Under the pieces are notes generated by a model. That model had not been told where the DNA came from and did no database searches. It was given only the letters and a program-made list of their open reading frames with translations. A stretch of DNA of 64,000 nt from Kineococcus rhizosphaerae (lineage in GTDB: Bacteria > Actinomycetota > Actinomycetes > Actinomycetales > Kineococcaceae), in the NCBI RefSeq assembly GCF_003002055.1, contig NZ_PVZF01000010.1:1-64000 (forward strand), in the 5' to 3' direction. Below, piece after piece: positions 37,091-45,518 of the stretch. The position numbers and the translations under genes are program-made. The stretch's first letter is position 1, and the number at the start of each line of letters is the position of its first letter.

Positions 37091-40000
37091 GTGGTGACGA
37101 CAGCGGCGAGAGGGCGGGGTGGGTCCCCGACGCGCAGAGCGCTGTCCGTGCTCGTCCCCGCCCTCCTGTACGCCGCGGCGGTCCTGCTGGGGCGCGTCTC
37201 GCGCCTGGAGGGCTCCCCCGTCGCCGCCGTCTGGCCCGCCACCGCGGTCGCCGTCGTCTGGCTGCTCACCGTCTGGGCGCACCGCACCCGGCGCGCCGTC
37301 GCGCTGAGCGCGATCGCCGCGCTGAACGTCGCCGTCGACGTCGCCACCGGCCTGCCGCCCCTGCCCGCCGCGGCCTTCACCGCCGGCTCCCTGCTGCAGG
37401 CGTGGACCACGTGCGTCGTGTTCCGCCGGTGGGGACCGACCGGGACGCGGCTGACGCAACGCAGCGACGCGTGGGCGCTGGGGGTCGCCGCGGTCGCCGG
37501 TTCCCTCGTCGGGGCCGCCGTCATCTCCGTGCCGTACGCGCTGCTGCGCGGCACCTCCCCGGCGACCGCCGCCGTCACGACCGTCACCGGGAACACCAGC
37601 ATGGTCGCCGTCGCCGGCCTGTGGCTGCTGCTCGCCGACCGCACCACCCGCCGGTCGGGGGCGGCCGGCTGGCCCGAGGTGGTCGCGGTCAACGTCGCCG
37701 CCAGCGCAGCCTTCGCGTGGGTCTTCGACGTCCTGCACCTGTACTCGCTGTCCTTCGTCGTCGTGGCGGTCTCGGTGTGGGCGGGCAGCCGCTTCGCCGC
37801 GCGGGTGGCGGCCGCCAACGCCCTGTGCGTCGCGCTGCTGAACGTCCTGCTGGCCCTGCACGGCGTGGGGATGTTCAGCCCCGCGCCCCCGCTGCAGCGC
37901 GTCGTCGGCGTGCAGCTGTTCGTGGCCCTGACCGCGATGCTCACGCTGGTGCTCGTGCTGCACCGCGACGAGCGCGCCCAGCTCGTGGCCTCCCTGCGCC
38001 GCACCCAGCAGGAGGCCGAGCGGCAGGCGGACCTGCTGCGCACCGTGTTCGAGGCCAGCAGCGACGGCATGTCCGTCTACACCGCCGACGGTTCACTGCT
38101 CACGGCCAACTCCGCCGCGCTGGGGATCTACCCCGCACTGCCCGAGGGCGTCCCCGTCTCCCGCTTCGCCGAGTTCGTCGAGGTCCTCGACGACGCCGGC
38201 GACCCCGTCCCCGGTGCGCGCCTGCCCCTGGCCCGCGTCCTGGCCGGCGAGGTCGTCGACCCCCACGACCTGACCTTCCGCAGCACCCTCGACGGCGCCA
38301 CCCGCACCGTCCACGTCACCGGCCGCCGCCTGCCGCGGGCCGAGGGCGCGGACTGGTCCGAGGGTGCCCTCATCGCCTTCCACGACGTCACCGAGAACCG
38401 CGCCGCGGCCGCCGAGATCACGCGCTCGCGCGACCTGTACGCCGGGATCCTGTCCGGCGCCACCCAGCAGCTCATCATCGCCACCGAGCTCGACGGCACG
38501 GTGACGGTCTTCAACGAGGGTGCGCAGCGCATGCTCGGGTACCGGGCGGCGGACATGCTCGGCCAGAACGTCAAGCGCCTGCACCACCTCCCCGAGGTGG
38601 CGGCGCGCGCCGCCGCCCTGGGGGTCACCCCGGCGCAGGTGTTCAACCGCACCCTGGAGACCACCGGCGTCGCCGCCACCGAGCAGTGGACCCTCGTGCG
38701 AGCCGACGGCGAGCACCGCCAGGTAGCGCTCACCATCAGCTGGCTCCTGGACGCCGAGGGCCGGCGGACCGGTCTGCTCGGCATCGGCACCGACGTCACC
38801 GACCAGGTCGCCACCCAGGCCCGCCTCGCCGACTCCGAGACCCGGTTCCGCGCGGCCTTCGACACCGCCCCCGTCGGCATGCTCATCGTCGGCCTCGGCG
38901 CGAGCGCCGGGCGCATCCTGCAGGTCAACACCACCATGACCGAGTTCACCGGACTCGTCCCCGAGGAGCTCGGCGTCCTCGACGTCCACGCCGTCGCCCC
39001 GCCCGAGGACCGCGACCACGTCGCCCGCCACCTCGGGCCGCTGCTCGCCGGCCTCGACGTCGACGCCCAGTTCGAGCACCGCTACGTGCGGGCCGACGGC
39101 ACCACCGGCTGGGGGCGCACCACCGCCAGCCGCGTCAGCCCCGCCGGCGTCGAGCCCTACCTGCTGTGCCTCGTCGAGGACGTCAGCGCGCGCAAGGAGG
39201 CCGAGGACGCCCTCGTCCGGCAGGCCCTGCACGACGCCCTCACCGGCCTGCCCAACCGCGCCCTGCTGCGCGACCGCCTGGCCGACGCCCTCGACGCCGG
39301 GCGCCGCGAGGACCGGTGCGTCGGGGTCCTGCTCATCGACCTCGACGGGTTCAAGGCCGTCAACGACACCGCCGGCCACGCCACCGGCGACGCCCTCCTG
39401 CGCGAGATCGGCCACCGCCTCTCGGCGTTCTCCCGCGGCGGCGACACCGTGGCCCGCCTCGGCGGCGACGAGTTCGCCGTCGTCTGCCCCGACACCGACG
39501 CCGACGGCCTCGAACGCCTCGCCCGCCGGCTGCTGGCCGCCGTCCGCGAACCCGTCGAACTGCCCGGCGGGGCGTTCGCCGTCGGCGCCAGCATCGGCAG
39601 CGCCGTGCACCCGGCCGGGCCCGCCGACGCGGGGGCCCTCGACCGGCTCCTGCAGAACGCCGACCTGGCCATGTACGCCGCCAAGCGCGCCGGCAAGAAC
39701 CGCGCCTACGCCTACGACGCGCGCGACCGCGAACGCCTCGAACGCGCCGAGCGCCTCCTGCCCGAACTCACCGAGGCCCTCGCCCGGGGCGAGTTCGAGA
39801 TGTTCGGCCAGCCCATCGTCGACCTCGCCACCGGCCGCGTCGACGCCGTCGAGACCCTCCTGCGCTGGCGGCGCGCCGACGGCACCGTCTGGGCCCCCGG
39901 TGCGTTCCTCGACGTCCTGGAAGCCTCCCCGCTGATGCCCGCCGTGGGCGAGCACGTCCTGCGCGCCTCGGCGACCCTGGCCGCCCGCTGGGAACGCGAA

Positions 40001-40522
40001 CTCGGCGCCGACGCCCCCGCCGTCCACGTCAACGTCTCCGCCGAGCAGCTCGGCGGGTCCCTCGTCGACCAGGTCGACCGCGTCCTGGCCGAGACCGGGC
40101 TGTCGGCCGGCCTGCTCGTCCTCGAACTCACCGAGACCCACACCACCCGCATCACCGACGCCCTGCGCGACGAGCTGGAGACCCTGCGCCGGCGCGGTGT
40201 CCGCATCGCCATCGACGACCTCGGCACCGGCTACTCCGGCCTGGCCCGCCTCACCGAACTGCCCGTCGACCTGCTCAAGATCGACCTGCAGTTCGTCGCC
40301 GGCCTCGGCCGCGACCCCAGCTGCGACGCCGTCGTGCGCGCCGTCCTCGGCATCGGCCAGGCCCTGGGGATCCAGGTCGTCGCCGAGGGGGTCGAGGACG
40401 ACGCCCAGGCGCGGATCCTGACGTCCTACGGCGCCACCCTCGCCCAGGGGTACCGGTTCGCCCGGCCCGCCCCCGCCGCCGAGCTCCTCGCGGCCCTGCG
40501 GCGGCCGGCGCTCGCGGGCTGA
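37091..40522 (+). CDS. MASE1-PAS-GGDEF-EAL c-di-GMP protein
   Basis: A 1143-residue membrane protein. A MASE1-type sensor of about eight membrane helices fills residues 15-295. Three PAS-like domains follow (about 310-430, 440-560, 575-695, the second with GTVTVFNEGAQRMLGY and the third with LQVNTTMTEFTGLVPEEL). The GGDEF motif at 791-795 has an RxxD I-site (RGGD). The EAL domain from about 890 keeps its catalytic residues: ETLLRW (E921), NVSAEQL, LELTET, AIDDLGTGYS, LLKIDLQF and AEGVED. It is probably bifunctional. It starts 3 bp after the ABC exporter stop. Confidence 0.93.
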   Translation: MVTTAARGRGGSPTRRALSVLVPALLYAAAVLLGRVSRLEGSPVAAVWPATAVAVVWLLTVWAHRTRRAVALSAIAALNVAVDVATGLPPLPAAAFTAGSLLQAWTTCVVFRRWGPTGTRLTQRSDAWALGVAAVAGSLVGAAVISVPYALLRGTSPATAAVTTVTGNTSMVAVAGLWLLLADRTTRRSGAAGWPEVVAVNVAASAAFAWVFDVLHLYSLSFVVVAVSVWAGSRFAARVAAANALCVALLNVLLALHGVGMFSPAPPLQRVVGVQLFVALTAMLTLVLVLHRDERAQLVASLRRTQQEAERQADLLRTVFEASSDGMSVYTADGSLLTANSAALGIYPALPEGVPVSRFAEFVEVLDDAGDPVPGARLPLARVLAGEVVDPHDLTFRSTLDGATRTVHVTGRRLPRAEGADWSEGALIAFHDVTENRAAAAEITRSRDLYAGILSGATQQLIIATELDGTVTVFNEGAQRMLGYRAADMLGQNVKRLHHLPEVAARAAALGVTPAQVFNRTLETTGVAATEQWTLVRADGEHRQVALTISWLLDAEGRRTGLLGIGTDVTDQVATQARLADSETRFRAAFDTAPVGMLIVGLGASAGRILQVNTTMTEFTGLVPEELGVLDVHAVAPPEDRDHVARHLGPLLAGLDVDAQFEHRYVRADGTTGWGRTTASRVSPAGVEPYLLCLVEDVSARKEAEDALVRQALHDALTGLPNRALLRDRLADALDAGRREDRCVGVLLIDLDGFKAVNDTAGHATGDALLREIGHRLSAFSRGGDTVARLGGDEFAVVCPDTDADGLERLARRLLAAVREPVELPGGAFAVGASIGSAVHPAGPADAGALDRLLQNADLAMYAAKRAGKNRAYAYDARDRERLERAERLLPELTEALARGEFEMFGQPIVDLATGRVDAVETLLRWRRADGTVWAPGAFLDVLEASPLMPAVGEHVLRASATLAARWERELGADAPAVHVNVSAEQLGGSLVDQVDRVLAETGLSAGLLVLELTETHTTRITDALRDELETLRRRGVRIAIDDLGTGYSGLARLTELPVDLLKIDLQFVAGLGRDPSCDAVVRAVLGIGQALGIQVVAEGVEDDAQARILTSYGATLAQGYRFARPAPAAELLAALRRPALAG

Positions 40523-40555
40523 GCAGCGCCGCGACGCGGTGGCACGGGGGTGTGG

Positions 40556-40604
40556 TGCATCAGGACACCGGTGACACTCGATGTGTCGAGACATCGGTGA
40601 CAGT
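40556..40604 (+). repeat. Left IS-end-like sequence
   Basis: Two related motifs, CAGGACACCGGTGACA (40561-40576) and CGAGACATCGGTGACA (about 40587-40602), lie about 26 bp apart. The first matches the right end at 45811-45832 in inverted orientation. The remaining sequence from 40605 to 40894 contains a further TGTCACCACCAG motif but no gene I can support. Confidence 0.65.
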
Positions 40605-40894
40605 CGTGGACCTCAACCGGTGTCAGCTGTCACCACCAGAAGGCGCGTCGGCATCAGGTCGGCTGCTCAGCCCTCGGGAGCACCCCACCCGTGTGGACGG
40701 TGGCTCCCTGGCCGTCGATGGCCTCGTCGTGGGCGGCTGCTTGCCAGGCGTCGCCGGCGTCAGGACCGTTCTCGAGCGTCGTCGCACACGACGCCCCTGA
40801 CTGCTCGCCGTGCAACGGTGGACCGGTGCGACGAGCGCGCCAGCGAGGACGGTGACCCGACCGCGACGTCATGCTCACCGCAGGATGAGCGGGC

Positions 40895-40925
40895 GGTAGC
40901 AACAAAATTGCTACCGGGGTAGCAT
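40895..40925 (+). promoter_or_regulatory. Toxin-antitoxin operator and promoter
   Basis: GGTAGCAA and TTGCTACC (40895-40902 and 40908-40915) form a perfect 8-bp inverted repeat with a CAAAA spacer. A third half-site GGTAGCA follows at 40918-40924. The last overlaps a -10-like TAGCAT (40920-40925) exactly 6 nt before the antitoxin GTG. This is the arrangement expected for autorepression by a ribbon-helix-helix antitoxin. Confidence 0.7.
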
Positions 40926-40931
40926 CGTCGC

Positions 40932-41150
40932 GTGAAGCTCAGCATCAGCCTTTCCGAAGCCGACGTCGCTGCCCTCGACGAGCACGTCCGCGCGGCGGGC
41001 CTGCCGTCCCGGTCCGCCGCGGTGCAACGAGCCATCCAAACCCTGACCCACCAGCAGCTGGAGCAGGACTACGCCGCCGCTTGGAAGGAGTGGGACGACT
41101 CCGGGGAGCGCGAGGTGTGGGAAGGCGCCACGGCCGACGGACTCCGCTGA
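40932..41150 (+). CDS. MazE-like ribbon-helix-helix antitoxin
   Basis: A 72-residue protein. The N-terminal ribbon-helix-helix (MKLSISLSEADVAALDEHVR, then SRSAAVQRAIQTL) should bind the palindrome just upstream. The acidic C-terminus (AAWKEWDDSGEREVWEGATADG) is the type of tail that wraps around and neutralises MazF toxins. The GTG start is probably leaderless. The stop overlaps the toxin ATG. Confidence 0.9.
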   Translation: MKLSISLSEADVAALDEHVRAAGLPSRSAAVQRAIQTLTHQQLEQDYAAAWKEWDDSGEREVWEGATADGLR

Positions 41151-41497
41151 TGCGACGCGGAGAGGTCCGCCTCGTCGACTTCGACCCGGTGCGGGGCAGT
41201 GAGGCCAACAAGCGCCGTCCTGCGGTCGTGGTCAGCAACGACCAGGCCAACGCGGTCGCCGAACGCCTCGGACGGGGTGTAGTCACCGTGGTTCCGGTGA
41301 CCAGCAACACGGCCAGGGTGTTCCCCTTCCAAGTCCTGCTCGCAGCCCAGGACACCGGACTGCACGTCGACTCCAAGGCCCAGGCCGAGCAGGTCCGCGC
41401 CGTCTCGGTGGATCGACTGGGGCCGGCGCTGGGGCGGTTGCCGTTCGAGGCGCTGGACGCCCTCGACGACGCGTTGCGGCTGCACCTGGCTCTTTGA
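41150..41497 (+). CDS. MazF-family endoribonuclease toxin
   Basis: A 115-residue PemK/MazF protein: MRRGEVRLVDFDPVRGSEANKRRPAVVVSND within residues 1-31, VTVVPVTSN, FQVLLAAQDTGL, KAQAEQVRAVSVDRLG. The conserved Arg of RRPAVVVS and the Thr/Ser of PVTSN are present, so it should be an active mRNA interferase. Its ATG overlaps the antitoxin stop (ATGA), giving the usual antitoxin-first coupling. It lies near the left end of the IS-bounded segment. Confidence 0.93.
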   Translation: MRRGEVRLVDFDPVRGSEANKRRPAVVVSNDQANAVAERLGRGVVTVVPVTSNTARVFPFQVLLAAQDTGLHVDSKAQAEQVRAVSVDRLGPALGRLPFEALDALDDALRLHLAL

Positions 41498-41523
41498 CAC
41501 CGATGGCGAGAGCGGCCCTCATC

Positions 41524-41563
41524 GCGGGATGACCGTGAAGTCGCGCGGTGCGCGGGATGACCG
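41524..41563 (+). repeat. Two copies of the GCGGGATGACCG motif
   Basis: GCGGGATGACCG at 41524-41535 and 41552-41563, each followed by a similar GTGAAGT/CGAAGTT context, 28 bp apart and just after the mazF stop. Further copies at 42061, 44065-44157 and 44555 are all in the same orientation and all inside the IS-bounded segment. Confidence 0.7.
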
Positions 41564-41571
41564 CGAAGTTG

Positions 41572-41979
41572 TCACGGCTCCGAGCTCCCGTCTCCCACGT
41601 CCTGCGCCGCTGGCGTCCGCACAGAGGACATCGCCTGCCCGCCGAGCGGTACGTGAGCGGTCCAGCGGTGTGCAGGGGCTGGTCGCTGCTTGCCCTCGAT
41701 CGCGGCAAGGAGGTTGAGCAGAGCAGAACGGTCGCGCGCCAGGTCCGCCCGGTCCCCGCCGGCCTCGATGTGCGTGCGCAGGACGTCCCCGGCCACCGCG
41801 TGAGTCTGCGGGCCGAGGAGGCGGCTGGTGTGGTCCTGGATGAAGTGCAGGACCTCATCGGGTACGCCGCCTCGGGCGTAGGAGTCCTCCAGGAGCAGCC
41901 ACGCGCTGGGAGCGTCGAGGGCCTCAGCCAGGTGCCTGCCTTCGGCGGCGGCGTTCTCCAGCTCGTCATCACCGTCCAT
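41572..41979 (-). CDS. Small hypothetical protein
   Basis: A 135-residue acidic protein from the ATG at 41979, preceded by CAGGAT. It is helical throughout, with AEGRHLAEALDAPSAWLLLE and VPDEVLHFIQDHTSRLLG, and no membrane segment or known motif. Composition is closer to real protein than the opposite-strand readings, but there is no recognised family. It lies between the mazF gene and the xylanase. Confidence 0.5.
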   Translation of the reverse strand: MDGDDELENAAAEGRHLAEALDAPSAWLLLEDSYARGGVPDEVLHFIQDHTSRLLGPQTHAVAGDVLRTHIEAGGDRADLARDRSALLNLLAAIEGKQRPAPAHRWTAHVPLGGQAMSSVRTPAAQDVGDGSSEP

Positions 41980-42226
41980 CGCACGATCCTGACAGCGGCG
42001 CCGCGCACCGGGACTCATCCGCACTTCGCCATGTGTGGATGGTCGACGACGTTCTGGTCAGCGGGATGACGGTGACGTCGCCGCGTGCCTTTGTCCTGTT
42101 CAGGGGACGCGCCGTGGCTGAGCGAGCCGATGCGGCGTCGGTGATGCGCTGGCTGGCGCTGCGCCGAGCCACCCCGAACCCGACGTCCACCGCCGGTGGT
42201 GGCACGCAGCCCCCCACCCTGACCGC
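41980..42226. other. Intergenic stretch with one repeat motif
   Basis: Nothing gene-like is convincing here. It holds one variant repeat, GCGGGATGACGG, at 42061-42072. Short open readings on both strands lack a ribosome-binding site and known motifs. Confidence 0.5.
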
Positions 42227-43990
42227 TCAGGAACTGTCCGGCCCGCCACCCAGCGCTTGCCTGATTGCCTCGTACGCAGGCGTCGGGCGCCCCTCGTCGA
42301 AGAGCAAGTCGTGGCCCTGCTGCAGTTTGCCGTCTTCGTCGACCGACCAGTCGTAGCGGTCGTCCACACCCCAGGTGGTGTAGGAGACGCATGTGGGAGT
42401 GCTCAGGCAGGTGATCAGCACATCGGCGTACTGCTCCGCCTGGAGCTGCGTCCCTCGGCTGTCCGGGACGTCGTTCTCGGAGATGCGGACGTCCAGCCCG
42501 GCTGCTGCGAAGGTGTCGAGCGTCTCGGTCAGATCCTCGGGCGAGATGGCGTCGGTGTCGAGGTCGTAGATGTGGGCCTGCAGGCCCACCCCGTCGAGGT
42601 GACCTCCCCGTGCGTTGGTGTCACGCACGAGCTCGAGCAGGGCGGCCTGACGGTCACCGGGCACGTCGGCCCCGTTCTCGTTGACGAACTGCTTCACGTC
42701 GGGGTCGGCGTCGTGGACGGCTCGGGAGACGACCAGCGGGTACCCGAGCCCGAAGGTGCGGTACCAGATGTTCTCCTGGAGTTCGGTTCCTTGGTCGACG
42801 TCGAACGGCTCGTTGACGACGTCGAGCGAGGCGAGGCGTCCCTTGAAGTGCCCCACGACGGTGGTGACGTAGTCCAAGAGCGCTGCGGCGCTAGCGCGGC
42901 GATCCTGCTCGGAACCGGTGGGTAGGTCCTGCATCCAGCGGGGCATCGCCTCGGTGAAAGCGATCGTGTGCCCGTGCACGGTCATGCCTTTGCTCTGGGC
43001 CGCGGCGATGAGGGCGTCGGCCTCCTCGAAGGTGTAGACGCCCTGCTGCGGGGAGAGGTTCTGCGGCTTCATCGCGTTCTCGGGCGTGATGGCGCCGAAG
43101 TCGCCGACGAGCTCTTGTGCGTAGTCGGGGTCTGCCGCAAGTGGGCCGAGAGCCACGGCCGCCCCGATCCGGAAGCCCGGACGGGTGCGGTCAGCCAGCG
43201 CCTGCAGCCCTTCCGCTGATCGCACCACCTTGTCGAACGCGGGGCCCACGGTCCTCAGCGATCCGCCCTCCGCAGCGGTGGCGGTGAGGGAGTCGACCGA
43301 GAAGGTGCCGCTGTCGCTCGACAGTCCCAGCCAGAGTTCCCCTGACGAGAACACCCCGCCCAGAGGCATCGAAGACACTACGTGCTCGTGGCTCTCGACC
43401 TCCAGCGAGTGGCCGGAGCGACGAACCGACAGGGGGGCCTGCGGGTCGGAGAGGGTCACGTGCTCGTCGTGGACCGGGACGGGGTCGCTCACGTCCTCCT
43501 GGGGCGAGCCGTCGAAGACGATGATCTCGAGATCGTCCCCCCTGAGGGTGAGTCGTATCCCGGCCGGTTCGATCCTGAACTCGTCGGCGATCGATGGCGG
43601 GCTGTCGTAGACCGCCCAGGACGCGTCGGCGGTGGCGTCGGCGAAGACGGCGGTGAGGAGGAAGTCGCCCTGGGCCACCAGGTGGGTTCCCACCAGGTTG
43701 ACTGGCGGGTTCGGCTGGCCTCCCGTGCCGTCCTGCTCGACGATCTTCCGCCCGGTGGCCGTGACCTGCAGCTGATCGCCGTCAACCGCCACCCCCGGCA
43801 CGTGCTGCCAGCCCTGCAGGAGGTTGAGGATCACTCCGGGCTCCACTACCGGAGCGGGCGTAGGGGTCGTGCATCCCGAGAGGGCGAGCACGAGGCTCGA
43901 GGCTAGCCCGGTGAGCGCGGCCAGTGGGGGCCGGCACCGGACCCCGGGGTTTTGCGGAGCAGTCTCCAAGGTCAGAGCGGGGCGAGGCAC
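42227..43990 (-). CDS. GH10 endo-1,4-beta-xylanase-like lipoprotein
   Basis: A 587-residue secreted lipoprotein. The signal ends in the lipobox LALSGC (Cys about residue 40). Residues about 50-245 form a beta-rich region of unknown family. The GH10 catalytic domain follows: GAITPENAMKPQNLSPQQGV, MTVHGHTIAF, acid/base E394 in DVVNEPF and the presumed nucleophile E505 in RISENDV. Relative to classical GH10, the Trp of GHTLVWH is Phe and the nucleophile motif is SEND instead of TELD, so substrate preference may differ. A CAAACT hexamer 6 nt before the GTG supports this start. It would act on xylan-type polysaccharides at the cell surface. Confidence 0.88.
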   Translation of the reverse strand: MPRPALTLETAPQNPGVRCRPPLAALTGLASSLVLALSGCTTPTPAPVVEPGVILNLLQGWQHVPGVAVDGDQLQVTATGRKIVEQDGTGGQPNPPVNLVGTHLVAQGDFLLTAVFADATADASWAVYDSPPSIADEFRIEPAGIRLTLRGDDLEIIVFDGSPQEDVSDPVPVHDEHVTLSDPQAPLSVRRSGHSLEVESHEHVVSSMPLGGVFSSGELWLGLSSDSGTFSVDSLTATAAEGGSLRTVGPAFDKVVRSAEGLQALADRTRPGFRIGAAVALGPLAADPDYAQELVGDFGAITPENAMKPQNLSPQQGVYTFEEADALIAAAQSKGMTVHGHTIAFTEAMPRWMQDLPTGSEQDRRASAAALLDYVTTVVGHFKGRLASLDVVNEPFDVDQGTELQENIWYRTFGLGYPLVVSRAVHDADPDVKQFVNENGADVPGDRQAALLELVRDTNARGGHLDGVGLQAHIYDLDTDAISPEDLTETLDTFAAAGLDVRISENDVPDSRGTQLQAEQYADVLITCLSTPTCVSYTTWGVDDRYDWSVDEDGKLQQGHDLLFDEGRPTPAYEAIRQALGGGPDSS

Positions 43991-44064
43991 TCCCGCAGTT
44001 TGCTATGCCCTGCGTCGAGCAGGTGCAAGGGCAGGACGCCGTGGTATGTGCGGCCTACTGCACC

Positions 44065-44157
44065 GCGGGATGACCGTGCGCTGCGCACACCGCGGGATGA
44101 CCGTGCGCTGCGCGCACCGCGGGATGACCGTGCGCTGCGCGCACCGCGGGATGACCG
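44065..44157 (+). repeat. 27-bp tandem repeat (GCGGGATGACCG family)
   Basis: Copies begin at 44065, 44092, 44119 and 44146: three full 27-bp units of GCGGGATGACCGTGCGCTGC plus a GCACACC or GCGCACC tail, and a partial fourth. It lies between the divergent xylanase and small membrane-protein genes, in a gap (43991-44247) with no other feature apart from the xylanase -10. Confidence 0.85.
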
Positions 44158-44247
44158 GAAGGTCGCCGGCCTGCACCTTGCGGCAACTTCGAGGTGAGTG
44201 ACCGTCCCTTGCCACGCCGTGGTCCTGCGTCGTGACCGAGTGCGTGG

Positions 44248-44544
44248 ATGGCCGCTGCCCGTCACGCTGAACCAGTGGATGATCAACCGGACAGCGACCG
44301 CAGCAGGGCGCAGTCCGCCCGCTTCACCACCGTCATCGGTGCCGTCGTGTTCGTGCTCGCCCTCGTGCTTCTGCTGTTCGCGGACGACCGACGATCTCTC
44401 GTCATGAGCCTGATGCTCGTCTTCGTCAGCCTCGGTCTCGGGCTGGTCGGCTTCGCAGGGGATCGTCGTTGGGTGAAGACCATCAGCGTCGCCTCGTCCG
44501 CCCTGGCGGTCCTGCTCGCGGTCTACGGGTTCATCGCTACATGA
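44248..44544 (+). CDS. Small membrane protein
   Basis: A 98-residue protein with a hydrophilic N-terminus of 25 residues and three hydrophobic segments (about 27-45, 50-67 and 75-96). No known family is recognised. The start is weakly supported: there is no clear ribosome-binding site or -10. The stop is followed 10 bp later by a GCGGGATGACCG repeat, like the mazF gene. Confidence 0.5.
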   Translation: MAAARHAEPVDDQPDSDRSRAQSARFTTVIGAVVFVLALVLLLFADDRRSLVMSLMLVFVSLGLGLVGFAGDRRWVKTISVASSALAVLLAVYGFIAT

Positions 44545-44554
44545 CGCCCGGAGG

Positions 44555-44566
44555 GCGGGATGACCG
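44555..44566 (+). repeat. Single GCGGGATGACCG motif
   Basis: One copy just after the small membrane-protein gene, followed by GAACGTCGCTG. Partial forms (GCGGGATG) also occur near 45544 and 45765. Confidence 0.6.
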
Positions 44567-44587
44567 GAACGTCGCTGTCGGCGATGC

Positions 44588-45157
44588 TCACTCGCCGAGG
44601 TCGTCGGCCTCGTCCACCGGGGCGCGCCAGTTCCAGGCCAGGGCGGCGGCAGGCAGCATGGTCGTGGTCAGGAACGAGGCGAAGGTCAGCACCATCCAGC
44701 CCACGCTCTCGAAGAGCTGTAGGCCTGCTTCTTGTGCCAGGAAGCTGTTGAGGGCCGCGAGGACGGCCACGAGGCCCAGCAGCACCAGGGTGAGGTGGAA
44801 ACCGCGTCGGTAGGCGTGGTCGCGGTCGCTGATCTCGCGTTCATCGAGCAGGTTCTCCGGTGCCCTGTCCAGCATCCGGGTCGCGCGTCGCAGGGCGCCG
44901 ATCCCGGAACTGCCCACGACCGACGTAGCTGCTCCGAGCAGCGCAGTGTTGGTCCCGCCGCCGGCGGTGGCGGCGAGCACACCGAGGCCGAAGGTCGCCA
45001 CGGGGAGCAGGGCCAGGGTGCGGCGGGCGGTGCGGGTGGCCAGCCACGGTGGCAGCGGCTGCTGACGTTGTTCCTGGACGCGCGCTTCGGTCTGGGCGCG
45101 CAGCTGCGCGCGGCGTTGGGCGCTGCCTCGGGGGGGTCGGGTGTTGGTGGGGTTCAC
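44588..45157 (-). CDS. Membrane protein coupled to an XRE regulator
   Basis: A 189-residue protein with a basic, Gln/Arg-rich N-terminus (about 45 residues) and four hydrophobic segments (about 48-66, 67-85, 120-140 and 150-175). The GTG at 45157 overlaps the XRE stop (GTGA), so it is the second gene of a two-gene operon. No family is recognised. XRE-plus-membrane-protein pairs are common in actinobacteria, with roles mostly unknown. Confidence 0.75.
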   Translation of the reverse strand: MNPTNTRPPRGSAQRRAQLRAQTEARVQEQRQQPLPPWLATRTARRTLALLPVATFGLGVLAATAGGGTNTALLGAATSVVGSSGIGALRRATRMLDRAPENLLDEREISDRDHAYRRGFHLTLVLLGLVAVLAALNSFLAQEAGLQLFESVGWMVLTFASFLTTTMLPAAALAWNWRAPVDEADDLGE

Positions 45158-45492
45158 GTGTGCGCTCCTGCCTGGGAGGGCACCGCCGCCGCCGTGGGGG
45201 GCGTCGTGGGTGCCGTTGAGGTCGTGGGGGCGGGGTAGAGCTGCGCCGACATGGGCGGGAAAGGCGTGAGGGAGAAGATCGCTTCGACGGGCAGGCTGAA
45301 GTGGGCGGCCAGGCGCAGGGCGAGTTCGACGGAGGGGCCGTAGTCGCCGCGTTCCAGGAAGCCGATGGTCTGGACGTTGACGCCGACCGCTTCGGCCAGC
45401 TGACGGCGGGTGGTGCCGCGCTCTGTGCGCAGCACGGCGAGGCGGTTGTGCAGCTGTCTGGCGCCTGCTGGCCCTTTCGCCTTGGTACTCAC
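45154..45492 (-). CDS. XRE-family transcriptional regulator
   Basis: A 112-residue regulator. The HTH_3 domain (LHNRLAVLRTERGTTRRQLAEAVGVNVQTIGFLERGDYGPSVELALRLAAHF within about 14-65) is followed by a Pro/Thr/Ala-rich tail of about 40 residues. It probably represses its own operon through the palindrome at 45501-45518, which overlaps its -10. It is coupled to the downstream membrane protein. Confidence 0.88.
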   Translation of the reverse strand: MSTKAKGPAGARQLHNRLAVLRTERGTTRRQLAEAVGVNVQTIGFLERGDYGPSVELALRLAAHFSLPVEAIFSLTPFPPMSAQLYPAPTTSTAPTTPPTAAAVPSQAGAHT

Positions 45493-45499
45493 TCTTCCA

Positions 45500-45518
45500 A
45501 CGTTGCGTCAACGCAACG
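45500..45518 (-). promoter_or_regulatory. XRE autoregulatory operator overlapping the promoter
   Basis: CGTTGCGT-CA-ACGCAACG (45501-45518) is a perfect 8-bp inverted repeat with a 2-bp spacer. On the minus strand its inner end forms CAACGT (45500-45505), a -10-like hexamer 7 nt before the XRE GTG. Extra half-sites (AACGCAAG, CAACGC) follow at 45522-45540. The rest of the gap to 45784 shows no gene. Confidence 0.7.

Noticed and set aside
37033-40800. Long plus-strand frame over the MASE1-GGDEF-EAL gene
   Set aside because: Arg/Pro-rich shadow of the real frame; no conserved motif.
42033-42356. Plus-strand frame of 107 codons
   Set aside because: It overlaps the start side of an intergenic repeat and the xylanase 3' end; composition is not protein-like.
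44065-44157. CRISPR array
   Set aside because: The units are contiguous tandem repeats without unique spacers and there are no cas genes.
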